Of a stretch of DNA of 24,472 nt, positions 1-7,145 are shown one piece after another. The translations under genes were made by a program, and so were the position numbers. The DNA comes from CBFDBF01 sp050287725. Lineage in GTDB: Bacteria > Pseudomonadota > Gammaproteobacteria > Chromatiales > Chromatiaceae. The notes beneath the pieces were generated by a model that saw only the letters and a list, made by a program, of their open reading frames with translations, made no database searches and was not told the DNA's origin. Location of the stretch: NCBI GenBank assembly GCA_050287725.1, contig JBNKCL010000014.1, forward strand, positions 1 through 24,472, in the 5' to 3' direction. Each line of letters opens with the position of its first letter. Positions within the stretch are counted from its first letter, which is position 1.

Positions 1-1
1 T

Positions 2-163
2 TATAACGCCAACGGTGTGGCGACCACCGAGAACGAGATCAACTGGTGGCTGGTCGGCGGCGCCGTCGTACTGACGGGCCTGTGCGTCGGTGACGTAATC
101 TGTGATTTCGGCGACGACGATAACGACGACTACTTCGGAACGGTAGAGGGTGCGGTAGACTGA
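2..163 (+). CDS. C-terminal fragment of an unrecognised protein
   Basis: An open frame runs from the left edge to a TGA at 161-163 and gives a 53-residue C-terminus; the start lies outside the window. It has a hydrophobic stretch (WWLVGGAVVLTGLCVG) long enough for one membrane segment, then a very acidic tail (DFGDDDNDDYFG). A strong terminator about 40 bases downstream supports this as the true end of a plus-strand gene. I do not recognise the family. A small membrane or envelope protein is possible, but that is inference from composition only. Confidence 0.5.
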   Translation, partial: YNANGVATTENEINWWLVGGAVVLTGLCVGDVICDFGDDDNDDYFGTVEGAVD

Positions 164-203
164 TTACGCTTTTCTCTATCTGAACGGCTTCTGTGCGAAA
201 GCA

Positions 204-233
204 GGGCGCTCCGGTAACCGGAGCGCCCTTTTT
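204..233 (+). terminator. Rho-independent terminator
   Basis: A perfect 11-bp GC-rich stem (GGGCGCTCCGG / CCGGAGCGCCC, 204-214 and 218-228) closes a TAA loop and is followed by five T residues at 229-233. The T run lies on the plus strand, so it ends the gene finishing at 163. It sits 27 bases beyond the stop of the convergent EF-G gene and may hinder read-through from that side, but there is no T run in that direction. Confidence 0.9.
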
Positions 234-259
234 ATTGGCTTCAGCAAGAGATATCCGGG

Positions 260-2329
260 TCAGATCTGTTCAAAACGCGCAAAGATGGTGGAAAATTGCC
301 CCCGTCCCTGCGTCAGACTGCGCAGTTCGGTGCTGTACCCCAGCAGTCGATCCAGCGCCACTTCACAGCGGATGGTGGCGGTATCTCCCCATTTGCTGGT
401 GTCAAGGATGACCCCGTGACGCCCCTGCAGATCCCCCAGCACACCTCCCAGGTTCTCTTCCGGCACCACCACCTCGACCGACATGATCGGGTGAAGCAGT
501 ACCGGTGTCGCTTCCCGGATCGCTCGATTGACGGCCATGCCGGCGGCGGCCCGCAGCGCATCGGGGGAGGATGCCTTTCCAAACAGCTCCACCCGTTCCA
601 CCGTTGCGGCGAGGTCCTCCAGAGGCGCTCCCTCCAGGGGGCCGCTGGCAAGCGCCAGCCGGACGCCTTCCTGAATCGCTTCCGACTGGAGCGGGGAGAG
701 TTGCTGATCGGGCGGCTGGATCTCGGGTTTCACCGTAATGGTGACACCGCTTCCGCGCTCCAGCGGTGTGACTTTCATCAGCACGCGCGCCTTGAGCTCC
801 AGCCCTTTTTGCGTCGCCTCCGCAGGCGGCTGGAACAGAACCTCGGCGGAGGCGGGGAGGGCGATCGTTTCATGCAGCGCGACTGCCGGTTTACCGGTGC
901 GTACCCGCAGATGGAACTCCCGTTCCAGCCTTTCCCGTACGATCTGCAGATGCAGTTCCCCCATCCCGCTCAGGACCCACTGGCCGGTGTCTGCGTTCTC
1001 GATGAGGCGCAAGGTGGGGTCCTCTTGCTGCAGCTTGTCGAGCGCCTCCAGCAGCTTCTCCCCGTCTTCACTGGATTGCGGTTCGATCGCCAGGCTCAGT
1101 ACCGGCTCTCGTGCCTCGATCCGTTCCAGCGCGAGCAGATGCCCCGGGTGACAGAGGGTGTCTCCGGTGGTGATGTGGCGCAGCCCGGCAAGCAGCACGA
1201 TCTCTCCGGCAATCGCTTCGTCGAGTTTGCTCTTACGGTTTGCGTCCAGGTCGAAGATACGTGCTACATGTTCCTGCAGCGGCGGTCCTCCGGGTCGCAG
1301 CACCGCGACGGTGTCCCCCGGTCGGATGCGGTTGCGGTAGACCCGGACGAATACATGGCGGCGCCCCTCCCACAGCTGCACCTTGAACGCCATGGCTACC
1401 AACGGGCCCTGTTCCCCGACCTCGATCCGTTCCTGGCCGCCGTCCTCAAGCAACGCGACGGCGGGAGCCCGCTCCTGGGGCGCCGGCAGCAGCCGGATCA
1501 CCCCGTCCAGGAGCGGCTGGACCCCCAGATTCCTGAGCGCAGAGCCACCGAAGCAGGGGTGAATCCTGCCGCTCAGAGTACCGCGGCGGAGGGCGTCCCA
1601 GAGTAGCTCAGGTTCCGGCTCCTCGCCCGCCAGTACCCGGTCCGCCAGGTTCTCATCGATGTCCGCAGCGTTCAGCAGCAGATTTTCACGGTATGTGGAA
1701 AGGGTGTCCCATAACGCATCGTCACAGGGTTCTTCCCTCGCGATCTCGCCGAACTCGCCTTCGAAGCGCAGGATGGTTCGGTCGATCAGGTGCACCACGG
1801 CGTGTTCTTCCGGCAGCGGCACCGTTATCACCACCGGTTCCGCCTTCAGGCGTTTGCGCATACTTTCCAGGGCGTGTTCAAAGTCCGCGCCGGGACGGTC
1901 CATCTTGTTGATGAAGAAGAGGCTGGGCAGGTCGAATTTATTGCGCTGATGCCAGACCGTCTCGGTCTGCGGTTCCACCCCGCGCACCCCGTCCAGAACC
2001 ACGATGCAGCCGTCCAGCACCCGCATGGCGCGTTCCACTTCGATGGTAAAGTCCACATGGCCGGGGGTATCCACGATCTGGATCAGGTGGTCGCGCCAGG
2101 TGGCGCGGGTGACGGCCGAGGTGATGGTGATACCGTGGGCCTGCTCTTCTGCCAGGTAGTCCATATGGGCCGCGGCGTCATGGACCTCGCCGATCTTGTA
2201 GGAGGCGCCGGTATAGAACAGGATCCGTTCCGTCAGGGTGGTCTTGCCGGCGTCGACGTGGGCGGCGATGCCGATATTCCGGGTATGGGCGAGGTCGAGC
2301 TTTCTGGCCGCGTGGGTTGGATGGCTCAT
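260..2329 (-). CDS. fusA: Elongation factor G paralog (EF-G2-like GTPase)
   Basis: This 689-residue translational GTPase has the full EF-G layout. The G domain carries AHVDAGKT (23-30), HGITITSA in switch I (about 65-72), DTPGH (87-91) and NKMD (141-144). Domain II is at about 290-400, domain III includes SGMGELHLQIV (454-464), domain IV is at about 481-605 and domain V follows. Canonical EF-G has a SGGxGQxG loop near the start of domain IV; here that stretch (about 488-515) reads quite differently. The region around SPLQSEAIQEGVRLALASGP (545-564) resembles the mitochondrial/spirochaete EF-G2 type, which acts in ribosome recycling with RRF. The gene stands alone, without rpsL, rpsG or tuf, 22 bases after yceF, so a main translocase encoded elsewhere is likely. 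The recycling role is inferred; a ribosome-rescue role is also possible. No strong Shine-Dalgarno sequence is visible. Confidence 0.9.
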   Translation of the reverse strand: MSHPTHAARKLDLAHTRNIGIAAHVDAGKTTLTERILFYTGASYKIGEVHDAAAHMDYLAEEQAHGITITSAVTRATWRDHLIQIVDTPGHVDFTIEVERAMRVLDGCIVVLDGVRGVEPQTETVWHQRNKFDLPSLFFINKMDRPGADFEHALESMRKRLKAEPVVITVPLPEEHAVVHLIDRTILRFEGEFGEIAREEPCDDALWDTLSTYRENLLLNAADIDENLADRVLAGEEPEPELLWDALRRGTLSGRIHPCFGGSALRNLGVQPLLDGVIRLLPAPQERAPAVALLEDGGQERIEVGEQGPLVAMAFKVQLWEGRRHVFVRVYRNRIRPGDTVAVLRPGGPPLQEHVARIFDLDANRKSKLDEAIAGEIVLLAGLRHITTGDTLCHPGHLLALERIEAREPVLSLAIEPQSSEDGEKLLEALDKLQQEDPTLRLIENADTGQWVLSGMGELHLQIVRERLEREFHLRVRTGKPAVALHETIALPASAEVLFQPPAEATQKGLELKARVLMKVTPLERGSGVTITVKPEIQPPDQQLSPLQSEAIQEGVRLALASGPLEGAPLEDLAATVERVELFGKASSPDALRAAAGMAVNRAIREATPVLLHPIMSVEVVVPEENLGGVLGDLQGRHGVILDTSKWGDTATIRCEVALDRLLGYSTELRSLTQGRGQFSTIFARFEQI

Positions 2330-2351
2330 GGTTTGGGGGGGATCCCGTCGC

Positions 2352-2951
2352 TCAGGGGACCCATACCCCTTCCTCCTGCAACATCGTGACCAGCCGGATC
2401 AGCGGCAGACCGATCAATGCATTGGGATCGTCCCCCTCCAGGCGCTCAAACAGAGAGATTCCAAGCCCTTCCGACTTGAAGCTTCCGGCGCACTGGTAGG
2501 GCTGTTCCCGGTCCAGGTAGCGTTCGATCCGGTCCCGTTCCAGGGTTCGAAAATAGACCCGAAAGGGTTCACACACGACCTGTGACCGGCCGGTCGCGCT
2601 GTTCAGCAGACAAAGGCCGGTAAAAAACGTGACGCAACGCCCCGAGGCCTGTTCCAGTTGGAGGATTGCGGTTTCCCGAGTGCCCGGTTTCCCGAGCACC
2701 CGGCCGTCGCAGCACGCCACCTGGTCCGAACCGATGATCAATGCATCGGGATGGTCGGCCGCCACCGCAGCAGCCTTTGCCAGCGCCAGACGTTGCACCA
2801 ACTCTTGCGGCGGTTCTTCGGTTTGCGGCGTCTCGTCGACCGCGGGGGAGGCGGTGACGAAGGGCAGGCCCAGTCGACCCAACAACTCCTTGCGGAACGG
2901 TGAGGTGGAGCCGAGCACGAGGTTAGGAATGGGGGATCGTTTGTTATTCAT
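2352..2951 (-). CDS. yceF: Maf/YceF-type 7-methyl-GTP pyrophosphatase
   Basis: This 199-residue Maf-family nucleotide pyrophosphatase hydrolyses non-canonical nucleoside triphosphates; the YceF subgroup prefers m7GTP. The N-terminal LVLGSTSPFRKELL matches the Maf phosphate-binding motif. VDETP, the IIGSDQV core with its catalytic Asp, GKPGT and CAGSFKSEGLGISLFERLEG all follow E. coli YceF much more closely than YhdE. The ATG at 2951 was chosen because it puts the STSPFRK motif about 16 residues in, close to YceF; upstream in-frame codons do not look coding. The gene is divergent from oadG and is followed on the same strand by the EF-G paralog. In E. coli, yceF is divergent from yceD, but here an oad operon lies between them. 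Confidence 0.93.
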   Translation of the reverse strand: MNNKRSPIPNLVLGSTSPFRKELLGRLGLPFVTASPAVDETPQTEEPPQELVQRLALAKAAAVAADHPDALIIGSDQVACCDGRVLGKPGTRETAILQLEQASGRCVTFFTGLCLLNSATGRSQVVCEPFRVYFRTLERDRIERYLDREQPYQCAGSFKSEGLGISLFERLEGDDPNALIGLPLIRLVTMLQEEGVWVP

Positions 2952-2982
2952 GCACGATATGCTAAAAACGAAGATAGGGGAA

Positions 2983-3009
2983 AGTGTAACAGAAACGTTC
3001 GCATGTCCA
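2983..3009 (-). promoter_or_regulatory. Candidate sigma-70 promoter for yceF
   Basis: Reading the minus strand, TGGACA (3009-3004) is followed 15 bases later by TACACT (2988-2983). TGT precedes the -10, making an extended -10 (TGTTACACT). This would start transcription roughly 25 bases upstream of the yceF ATG at 2951. The spacing is short, so the extended -10 carries most of the weight. Confidence 0.4.
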
Positions 3010-3062
3010 GGGCGAATTAGATCGCCGGTCCGCGGGTCGGCAGCGAGCAGTGAAGGAGCGCT

Positions 3063-3302
3063 ATGAATTTGTTGTTGCAAGGGGTGGAACTGATGCTGCT
3101 GGGCATGGGCACGGTGTTTCTGTTTTTGACCCTGTTGGTACTTGTCATGAGCGGTATCCTTCGCTTCCTGGATCGAATCCTGGAACGAGTGACAGCGGTC
3201 GATTCGAAAACGACTCCACATGAGAAGCAACCGGAAGTCGATCCGGAGATGATCGCCGTCCTGACTGCGGCGGTACGCCGATATCGTTCCCTGCATCGAT
3301 GA
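3063..3302 (+). CDS. oadG: Oxaloacetate decarboxylase gamma subunit
   Basis: This 79-residue subunit is the small membrane component of the Na+-translocating oxaloacetate decarboxylase, which holds the alpha and beta subunits together and helps Zn2+ binding. There is one N-terminal membrane helix (about residues 7-34, rich in L, F, V and M, with the typical LLLGMGTVF-like pattern), then a polar, charged tail ending in HR. Family members are similarly short. AAGGAG at 3053-3058 lies 4 bases before the ATG, a good ribosome binding site. oadA follows after 36 bases and oadB after that, in the classic G-A-B order. The sequence is weakly conserved across the family, so context contributes much to the call. 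Confidence 0.88.
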   Translation: MNLLLQGVELMLLGMGTVFLFLTLLVLVMSGILRFLDRILERVTAVDSKTTPHEKQPEVDPEMIAVLTAAVRRYRSLHR

Positions 3303-3338
3303 TTACCATCGGCAGCAAAACAACAGGAAAGTGGATCT

Positions 3339-5123
3339 ATGGGTGAAGCAAAACCACTGGGTTTGACCGATCTGGTCCTACGCGACGGCCACCAGTCGCT
3401 GCTCGCCACCCGCATGCGCATCGAGGATATGCTGCCTATCGCAGCGAAGCTGGATGCGGTGGGTTTTTGGGCGTTGGAGACCTGGGGCGGGGCGACCTTC
3501 GACGCCTGTATCCGCTATCTGGGGGAAGACCCCTGGGAACGTCTGCGACAACTGAAAGCGGCCATGCCCAATACCCCGCAGCAGATGCTGCTGCGGGGAC
3601 AAAATATTCTCGGATATCGGCACTACGCCGACGATGTGGTGCAGGCCTTTGTGGAGCGGGCGGCCGCCTGCGGGATGGACGTCTTCCGGATCTTCGACGC
3701 CCTGAACGACCCGCACAACCTGGAGATCGCGGTCCGGGCGACCCTGGCGGTGGAAAAGCACGCCCAAGGCGCGATGGCCTATACCGTCAGTCCGGTCCAC
3801 GACCTGCAGTACTGGCTCGATCTGGCGCGTCGCTTGGAGCAGATGGGATGCCACTCCATCTGTATCAAAGATATGGCCGGCCTGCTGCGGCCCTATGCGG
3901 CGTATCAACTGGTGCGCCGCCTGAAAGAGACGGTCTCCGTCCCGATCGCGATCCACAGCCACGCCACTACCGGCATGAGCACGGCGACCCTGATCAAGGC
4001 GGCGGAGGCGGGGGTCGACCTGGCGGACAGCGTCATCTCCTCTCTGAGCATGACCTACAGCCACTCCGCCACCGAATCGGTGGTGGCGATCCTGGCGGGG
4101 ACCGAACGGGATACCGGCCTGGATCTCTGTCTGCTGCAGGAGATCGCCGCCTATTTCCGCGAGGTACGGAGGAGATATGCCCGGTTCGAGGGTTCGCTTA
4201 AGGGGGTCGATTCCCGGATCCTGGTGGCGCAGGTCCCCGGCGGCATGCTGACCAACATGGAGAACCAGTTGCGGGAGCAGGGGGCGCAAGATCGGTTTGA
4301 CCAGGTGTTGGAGGAGATCCCGCGCGTCCGCAAGGATCTCGGATATATCCCTTTGGTCACCCCCACCTCCCAGATCGTCGGTACCCAGGTGGTGTTGAAC
4401 GTGCTCACAGGCAAGCGCTACCAGACCGTGACCGAGGAGACGCAGTGCCTGCTGCGGGGCGAGTATGGCGTCACGCCGGCGCCGGTGAACGAGGAGCTGC
4501 GCCAGACGGCGCTGGCGGAAGGCAAACAACCGGACAGCGGCTGCGAACATGACCGGCAGAAGCCGGAGTTGCCGCGACTGACCGAAGAACTCTCCGTTCT
4601 GGCGGAAGAGAAGGGGATCCGGCTGCAAACGGGGGAACGGGCACTGGATGACGTGTTGACCTATGCCCTGTTTCCGCAGGTAGGGCTTCACTTCCTGGCA
4701 CATCGCGGTGATCCCGGAGCGTTCGAATCGCCGCCCGGATCGGAGATATCCCCGGCACCCGCTCCGACGGCAACGGCCCCCGAGTCCTATCGGATCGTGG
4801 TCGACGGCAACAGCTATGAAGTGACGGTCAGCCCGTCCGGAACCCTTTCCAATGTCACCCCCGCCGATACCGCCGCACCCGCAAACGTCGAGCGGGAGAA
4901 ATCGGCGCAGGCGGAACAAGTAACGGCTCCGCTGGCGGGAACCGTCGTCCGGATCCGGACGGCGGAAGGGCAGGCGGTCAGCGCAGGCGAGGTGCTGCTG
5001 GTGATGGAGGCGATGAAGATGGAGGCGGAGATCCGGGCGCCGGCCGCCGGGACGGTATGCTCCGTCCTGGTACAGGAAGGGGACAGCGTGCAGGTGGGCG
5101 ACCCACTTTTGGAGTTGAACTGA
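3339..5123 (+). CDS. oadA: Oxaloacetate decarboxylase alpha subunit (biotin carboxyltransferase)
   Basis: This 594-residue soluble subunit moves the carboxyl group of oxaloacetate onto its own biotin, giving pyruvate; the beta subunit then decarboxylates carboxybiotin and exports Na+. The N-terminal carboxyltransferase domain shows LRDGHQSLLATRMR (14-27, metal-binding Asp16), CIKDMAG with Lys177, and the metal ligands in IHSHATTG (His206, His208). A conserved helical region (about 300-470) follows, then a Pro/Ala/Thr-rich linker (about 475-515). The C-terminal biotinyl domain carries EAMKM with the biotinylated Lys560. The length is normal for OadA. AGGAAAG at 3325-3331 precedes the ATG. A pyruvate carboxylase B subunit looks similar, but the flanking oadG and oadB settle the assignment. 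Confidence 0.96.
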   Translation: MGEAKPLGLTDLVLRDGHQSLLATRMRIEDMLPIAAKLDAVGFWALETWGGATFDACIRYLGEDPWERLRQLKAAMPNTPQQMLLRGQNILGYRHYADDVVQAFVERAAACGMDVFRIFDALNDPHNLEIAVRATLAVEKHAQGAMAYTVSPVHDLQYWLDLARRLEQMGCHSICIKDMAGLLRPYAAYQLVRRLKETVSVPIAIHSHATTGMSTATLIKAAEAGVDLADSVISSLSMTYSHSATESVVAILAGTERDTGLDLCLLQEIAAYFREVRRRYARFEGSLKGVDSRILVAQVPGGMLTNMENQLREQGAQDRFDQVLEEIPRVRKDLGYIPLVTPTSQIVGTQVVLNVLTGKRYQTVTEETQCLLRGEYGVTPAPVNEELRQTALAEGKQPDSGCEHDRQKPELPRLTEELSVLAEEKGIRLQTGERALDDVLTYALFPQVGLHFLAHRGDPGAFESPPGSEISPAPAPTATAPESYRIVVDGNSYEVTVSPSGTLSNVTPADTAAPANVEREKSAQAEQVTAPLAGTVVRIRTAEGQAVSAGEVLLVMEAMKMEAEIRAPAAGTVCSVLVQEGDSVQVGDPLLELN

Positions 5124-5126
5124 GAG

Positions 5127-6254
5127 ATGGAACAGCTGTGGCAGTCCATGGGAATCCTGCATCTCACCTGGGGCGAGGTGATGATGATCGCCCTGGGGTG
5201 CCTGCTGGTCTATCTGGCGGTGCATCGCAGGTATGAACCCCTGTTGCTGCTGCCGATCGGGTTCGGCGCCATCCTTGCGAACATCCCGGTCGCCGGGATC
5301 GCCGGGCCGGACGGTCTCCTGGGGTATCTCTATCAAGTGGGGATCGAGACCGGGGCGTTCCCGCTGCTGATCTTCATGGGGGTGGGCGCAATGACCGACT
5401 TCACCGCCCTGATCGCCATGCCGGTCACCCTGCTGCTGGGGGCGGCCGCCCAGTTCGGTATCTTCCTGACCCTGTTGGGCGCCCTGGCGCTGAACCTGAT
5501 TCCGGGCATCGACTTCAGTCTGGCGGATGCCTCCGCCATCGCCATCATCGGGGGTGCGGACGGACCCACGGCGGTATTCCTGGCATCCCGCTTATCACCC
5601 GATCTGTTAGGGGCTATCTCCATCGCGGCGTACTCCTATATGGCCCTGGTGCCCATCATCCAGCCGCCGATCATGCGGGGTTTGACCAACGAGCGGGAAC
5701 GCCGGGTGGAGATGCCGCAACTGCGCCAGGTGCATCGGCTCGAAAAGGTGGTTTTCCCGTTTGCGGTGCTGTTTCTGACCGTCCTGTTCGTACCCACGGC
5801 GGCGCCTCTGATCGGGATGCTGATGTTCGGAAATCTGCTCCGGGAGTCCGGCGTGGTGGAACGGCTCAGTCAGTCGGCCCAGAACGAGATCATCAATATC
5901 GTCACCCTGTTTCTGGGGCTGGCGATCGGTTCCCGGCTGGCGGCGGAACGGTTTTTGACCCTGGAAACCCTGGGAATCCTGATGCTGGGCGCCGTCGCTT
6001 TTTGTATCGGAACGGCGGCCGGGGTCCTCATGGGCAAGCTTCTGCACCGCATCACCGGCGGTCGGATCAACCCGCTTATCGGCGCTGCCGGGGTCTCCGC
6101 CGTCCCCATGGCGGCGCGGGTGGTCAACCGGGTGGGTCTCGAGAGCAATCCACGCAACTTCCTGCTGATGCATGCCATGGGTCCCAACGTCGCCGGGGTG
6201 ATCGGTTCGGCGGTGGCGGCGGGGGTATTATTGGCGCTGGTGGGCGGCCGGTAG
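5127..6254 (+). CDS. oadB: Oxaloacetate decarboxylase beta subunit (Na+ pump)
   Basis: This 375-residue integral membrane subunit decarboxylates carboxybiotin and couples this to Na+ export. It is highly hydrophobic, with about nine or more membrane segments. The conserved IIGGADGPTAVF motif places Asp145 where Klebsiella OadB has Asp203. AAYSYMALVPIIQPP holds Tyr171 (Tyr229). NPLIGAAGVSAVP holds Asn315, Gly319 and Ser324 (Asn373, Gly377, Ser382). All of these residues, reported as important for Na+ coupling, share the same offset of 58, so the pump looks functional. The gene starts 3 bases after the oadA stop and is translationally coupled. It is shorter at the N-terminus than the 433-residue Klebsiella protein, in line with the common compact form. 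Confidence 0.96.
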   Translation: MEQLWQSMGILHLTWGEVMMIALGCLLVYLAVHRRYEPLLLLPIGFGAILANIPVAGIAGPDGLLGYLYQVGIETGAFPLLIFMGVGAMTDFTALIAMPVTLLLGAAAQFGIFLTLLGALALNLIPGIDFSLADASAIAIIGGADGPTAVFLASRLSPDLLGAISIAAYSYMALVPIIQPPIMRGLTNERERRVEMPQLRQVHRLEKVVFPFAVLFLTVLFVPTAAPLIGMLMFGNLLRESGVVERLSQSAQNEIINIVTLFLGLAIGSRLAAERFLTLETLGILMLGAVAFCIGTAAGVLMGKLLHRITGGRINPLIGAAGVSAVPMAARVVNRVGLESNPRNFLLMHAMGPNVAGVIGSAVAAGVLLALVGGR

Positions 6255-6280
6255 CGGTTTTCCTAACTTCGCGAAGCCAC

Positions 6281-6323
6281 TGTCATTTTGACAGGAATAG
6301 GGGCGCGTAATATCATTACGCGC
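6281..6323 (+). promoter_or_regulatory. Promoter of the yceD-rpmF-fab run with two overlapping palindromes
   Basis: TTGACA (6288-6293) and TATCAT (6311-6316) are separated by exactly 17 bases, a near-consensus sigma-70 promoter. The -35 sits in a dyad TGTCA-N3-TGACA (6281-6293). The -10 sits inside a perfect dyad with 9-base arms GCGCGTAAT / ATTACGCGC around a 3-base centre (6303-6323). The expected start site, about 6322-6324, is only 2-4 bases before the yceD ATG at 6326. Another 10-base palindrome (CTTCGCGAAG, 6267-6276) lies just upstream. The repeats look like operators; the regulator is unknown. Confidence 0.7.
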
Positions 6324-6325
6324 TT

Positions 6326-6856
6326 ATGTCGTCGCGTACGCCTGATTTTCTGGATCCTTGGCAGTTTGCGGATCTCGGAAAGCGGATCTCCGGCACCATA
6401 TTGCTTGCCAGCTTTCCGCGCTTGTCCCAGGCCCTGGCAGACACGGCCGGGCAAGCGGAATACGAGCTGAAATTCACCAGGGATGACAAACGGCGGGCCT
6501 GTATCAGCGGGGTTGTCACAGCAACGCTGACCCTGCAGTGCCAACGTTGTCTGGGGGCGCTGGCCTGGCCGGTGCATGCCGAGATCAACCTGATCGCTGT
6601 GGAAGGACTGGAGGAAGCGGAGCGGCTGCCGGAAACGGCGGAACCCCTGCTTCTCGCTGAGGCGAGGGTACGTGTGAGCGACCTGCTGGAAGACGAGCTG
6701 CTGCTCTCTCTGCCGCAGGTGCCGAAGCACGGCCCGGGAGAGTGCGCGACGGACAACCGGAAATCCGACCGGCTGGCAACGGGAGAGGAGGCGTCTGAGG
6801 AGGCCCCGAATCCGTTTGCGAAGCTGGCAGAGTTAAAAACGACACAGAGTAGTTGA
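6326..6856 (+). CDS. yceD: YceD family protein (DUF177), large-subunit rRNA accumulation protein
   Basis: This 176-residue protein belongs to the YceD/DUF177 family, which is linked to 23S rRNA accumulation or processing and is almost always encoded just before rpmF. LDP near the N-terminus (9-11), the LTLQCQRCLGAL segment with a CxxC pair, the LLEDELLLSLPQVPKH segment and the C-terminal PNPFAKLAELK all match E. coli YceD. The start is fixed because a stop codon (TAA at 6308) lies upstream in frame and no other start lies between. No Shine-Dalgarno sequence is present; the bases just upstream form half of a palindrome and probably include the transcription start. rpmF follows 25 bases after the stop. 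Confidence 0.92.
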   Translation: MSSRTPDFLDPWQFADLGKRISGTILLASFPRLSQALADTAGQAEYELKFTRDDKRRACISGVVTATLTLQCQRCLGALAWPVHAEINLIAVEGLEEAERLPETAEPLLLAEARVRVSDLLEDELLLSLPQVPKHGPGECATDNRKSDRLATGEEASEEAPNPFAKLAELKTTQSS

Positions 6857-6881
6857 ACAGTTACAGTTAGGAGCTAGAACA

Positions 6882-7061
6882 ATGGCGGTCCAGCAGAACA
6901 GAAAAACCCCTTCCAAGCGCGGTATGCGTCGTTCGCACGATGCACTGAGCGCGGAGACCCTTTCCATCGATCCCACCTCCGGTGAGACCCACCTGCGGCA
7001 TCACGTCACGGCAGACGGCTTTTATCGTGGCCGTAAGGTATTGCCCGGTAAAGGCGAGTAA
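6882..7061 (+). CDS. rpmF: 50S ribosomal protein L32
   Basis: This 59-residue basic protein begins MAVQQNRKTPSKRGMRRSHD, the hallmark N-terminus of bacterial L32, and continues with the usual GETHLRHHVTADGFYRGRKV segment. It lacks the zinc-binding cysteine pairs found in some phyla, as is normal for gammaproteobacteria. TAGGAG at 6868-6873 gives a good ribosome binding site 8 bases before the ATG. L32 is part of the large ribosomal subunit. Its place between yceD and plsX links ribosome and membrane lipid synthesis and is conserved in this class. Confidence 0.97.
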   Translation: MAVQQNRKTPSKRGMRRSHDALSAETLSIDPTSGETHLRHHVTADGFYRGRKVLPGKGE

Positions 7062-7145
7062 ATCGGAATCAGCCGGATCGCTGCGGTCATATACGCACGC
7101 TCCGGTCCTGAACTGCCGACGAAACAGCACACAAGCTGAATTTGG

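Noticed and set aside
296..1606. Long plus-strand open frame (436 codons) opposite the EF-G gene
   Set aside because: It lies wholly antisense to a gene with clear motifs, its product is rich in Arg, Gln and His without any domain, and such frames arise from high GC at third codon positions.
2952..3296. N-terminal extension of yceF up to 3296
   Set aside because: It would run through the divergent oadG gene and adds low-quality sequence before the Maf motif; the ATG at 2951 fits the family.
3378..5336. Very long minus-strand open frame (652 codons) opposite oadA
   Set aside because: It is antisense to a well-supported gene, has a shadow-like composition (Arg, Gln, His, Asp) and no recognisable motif or ribosome binding site.
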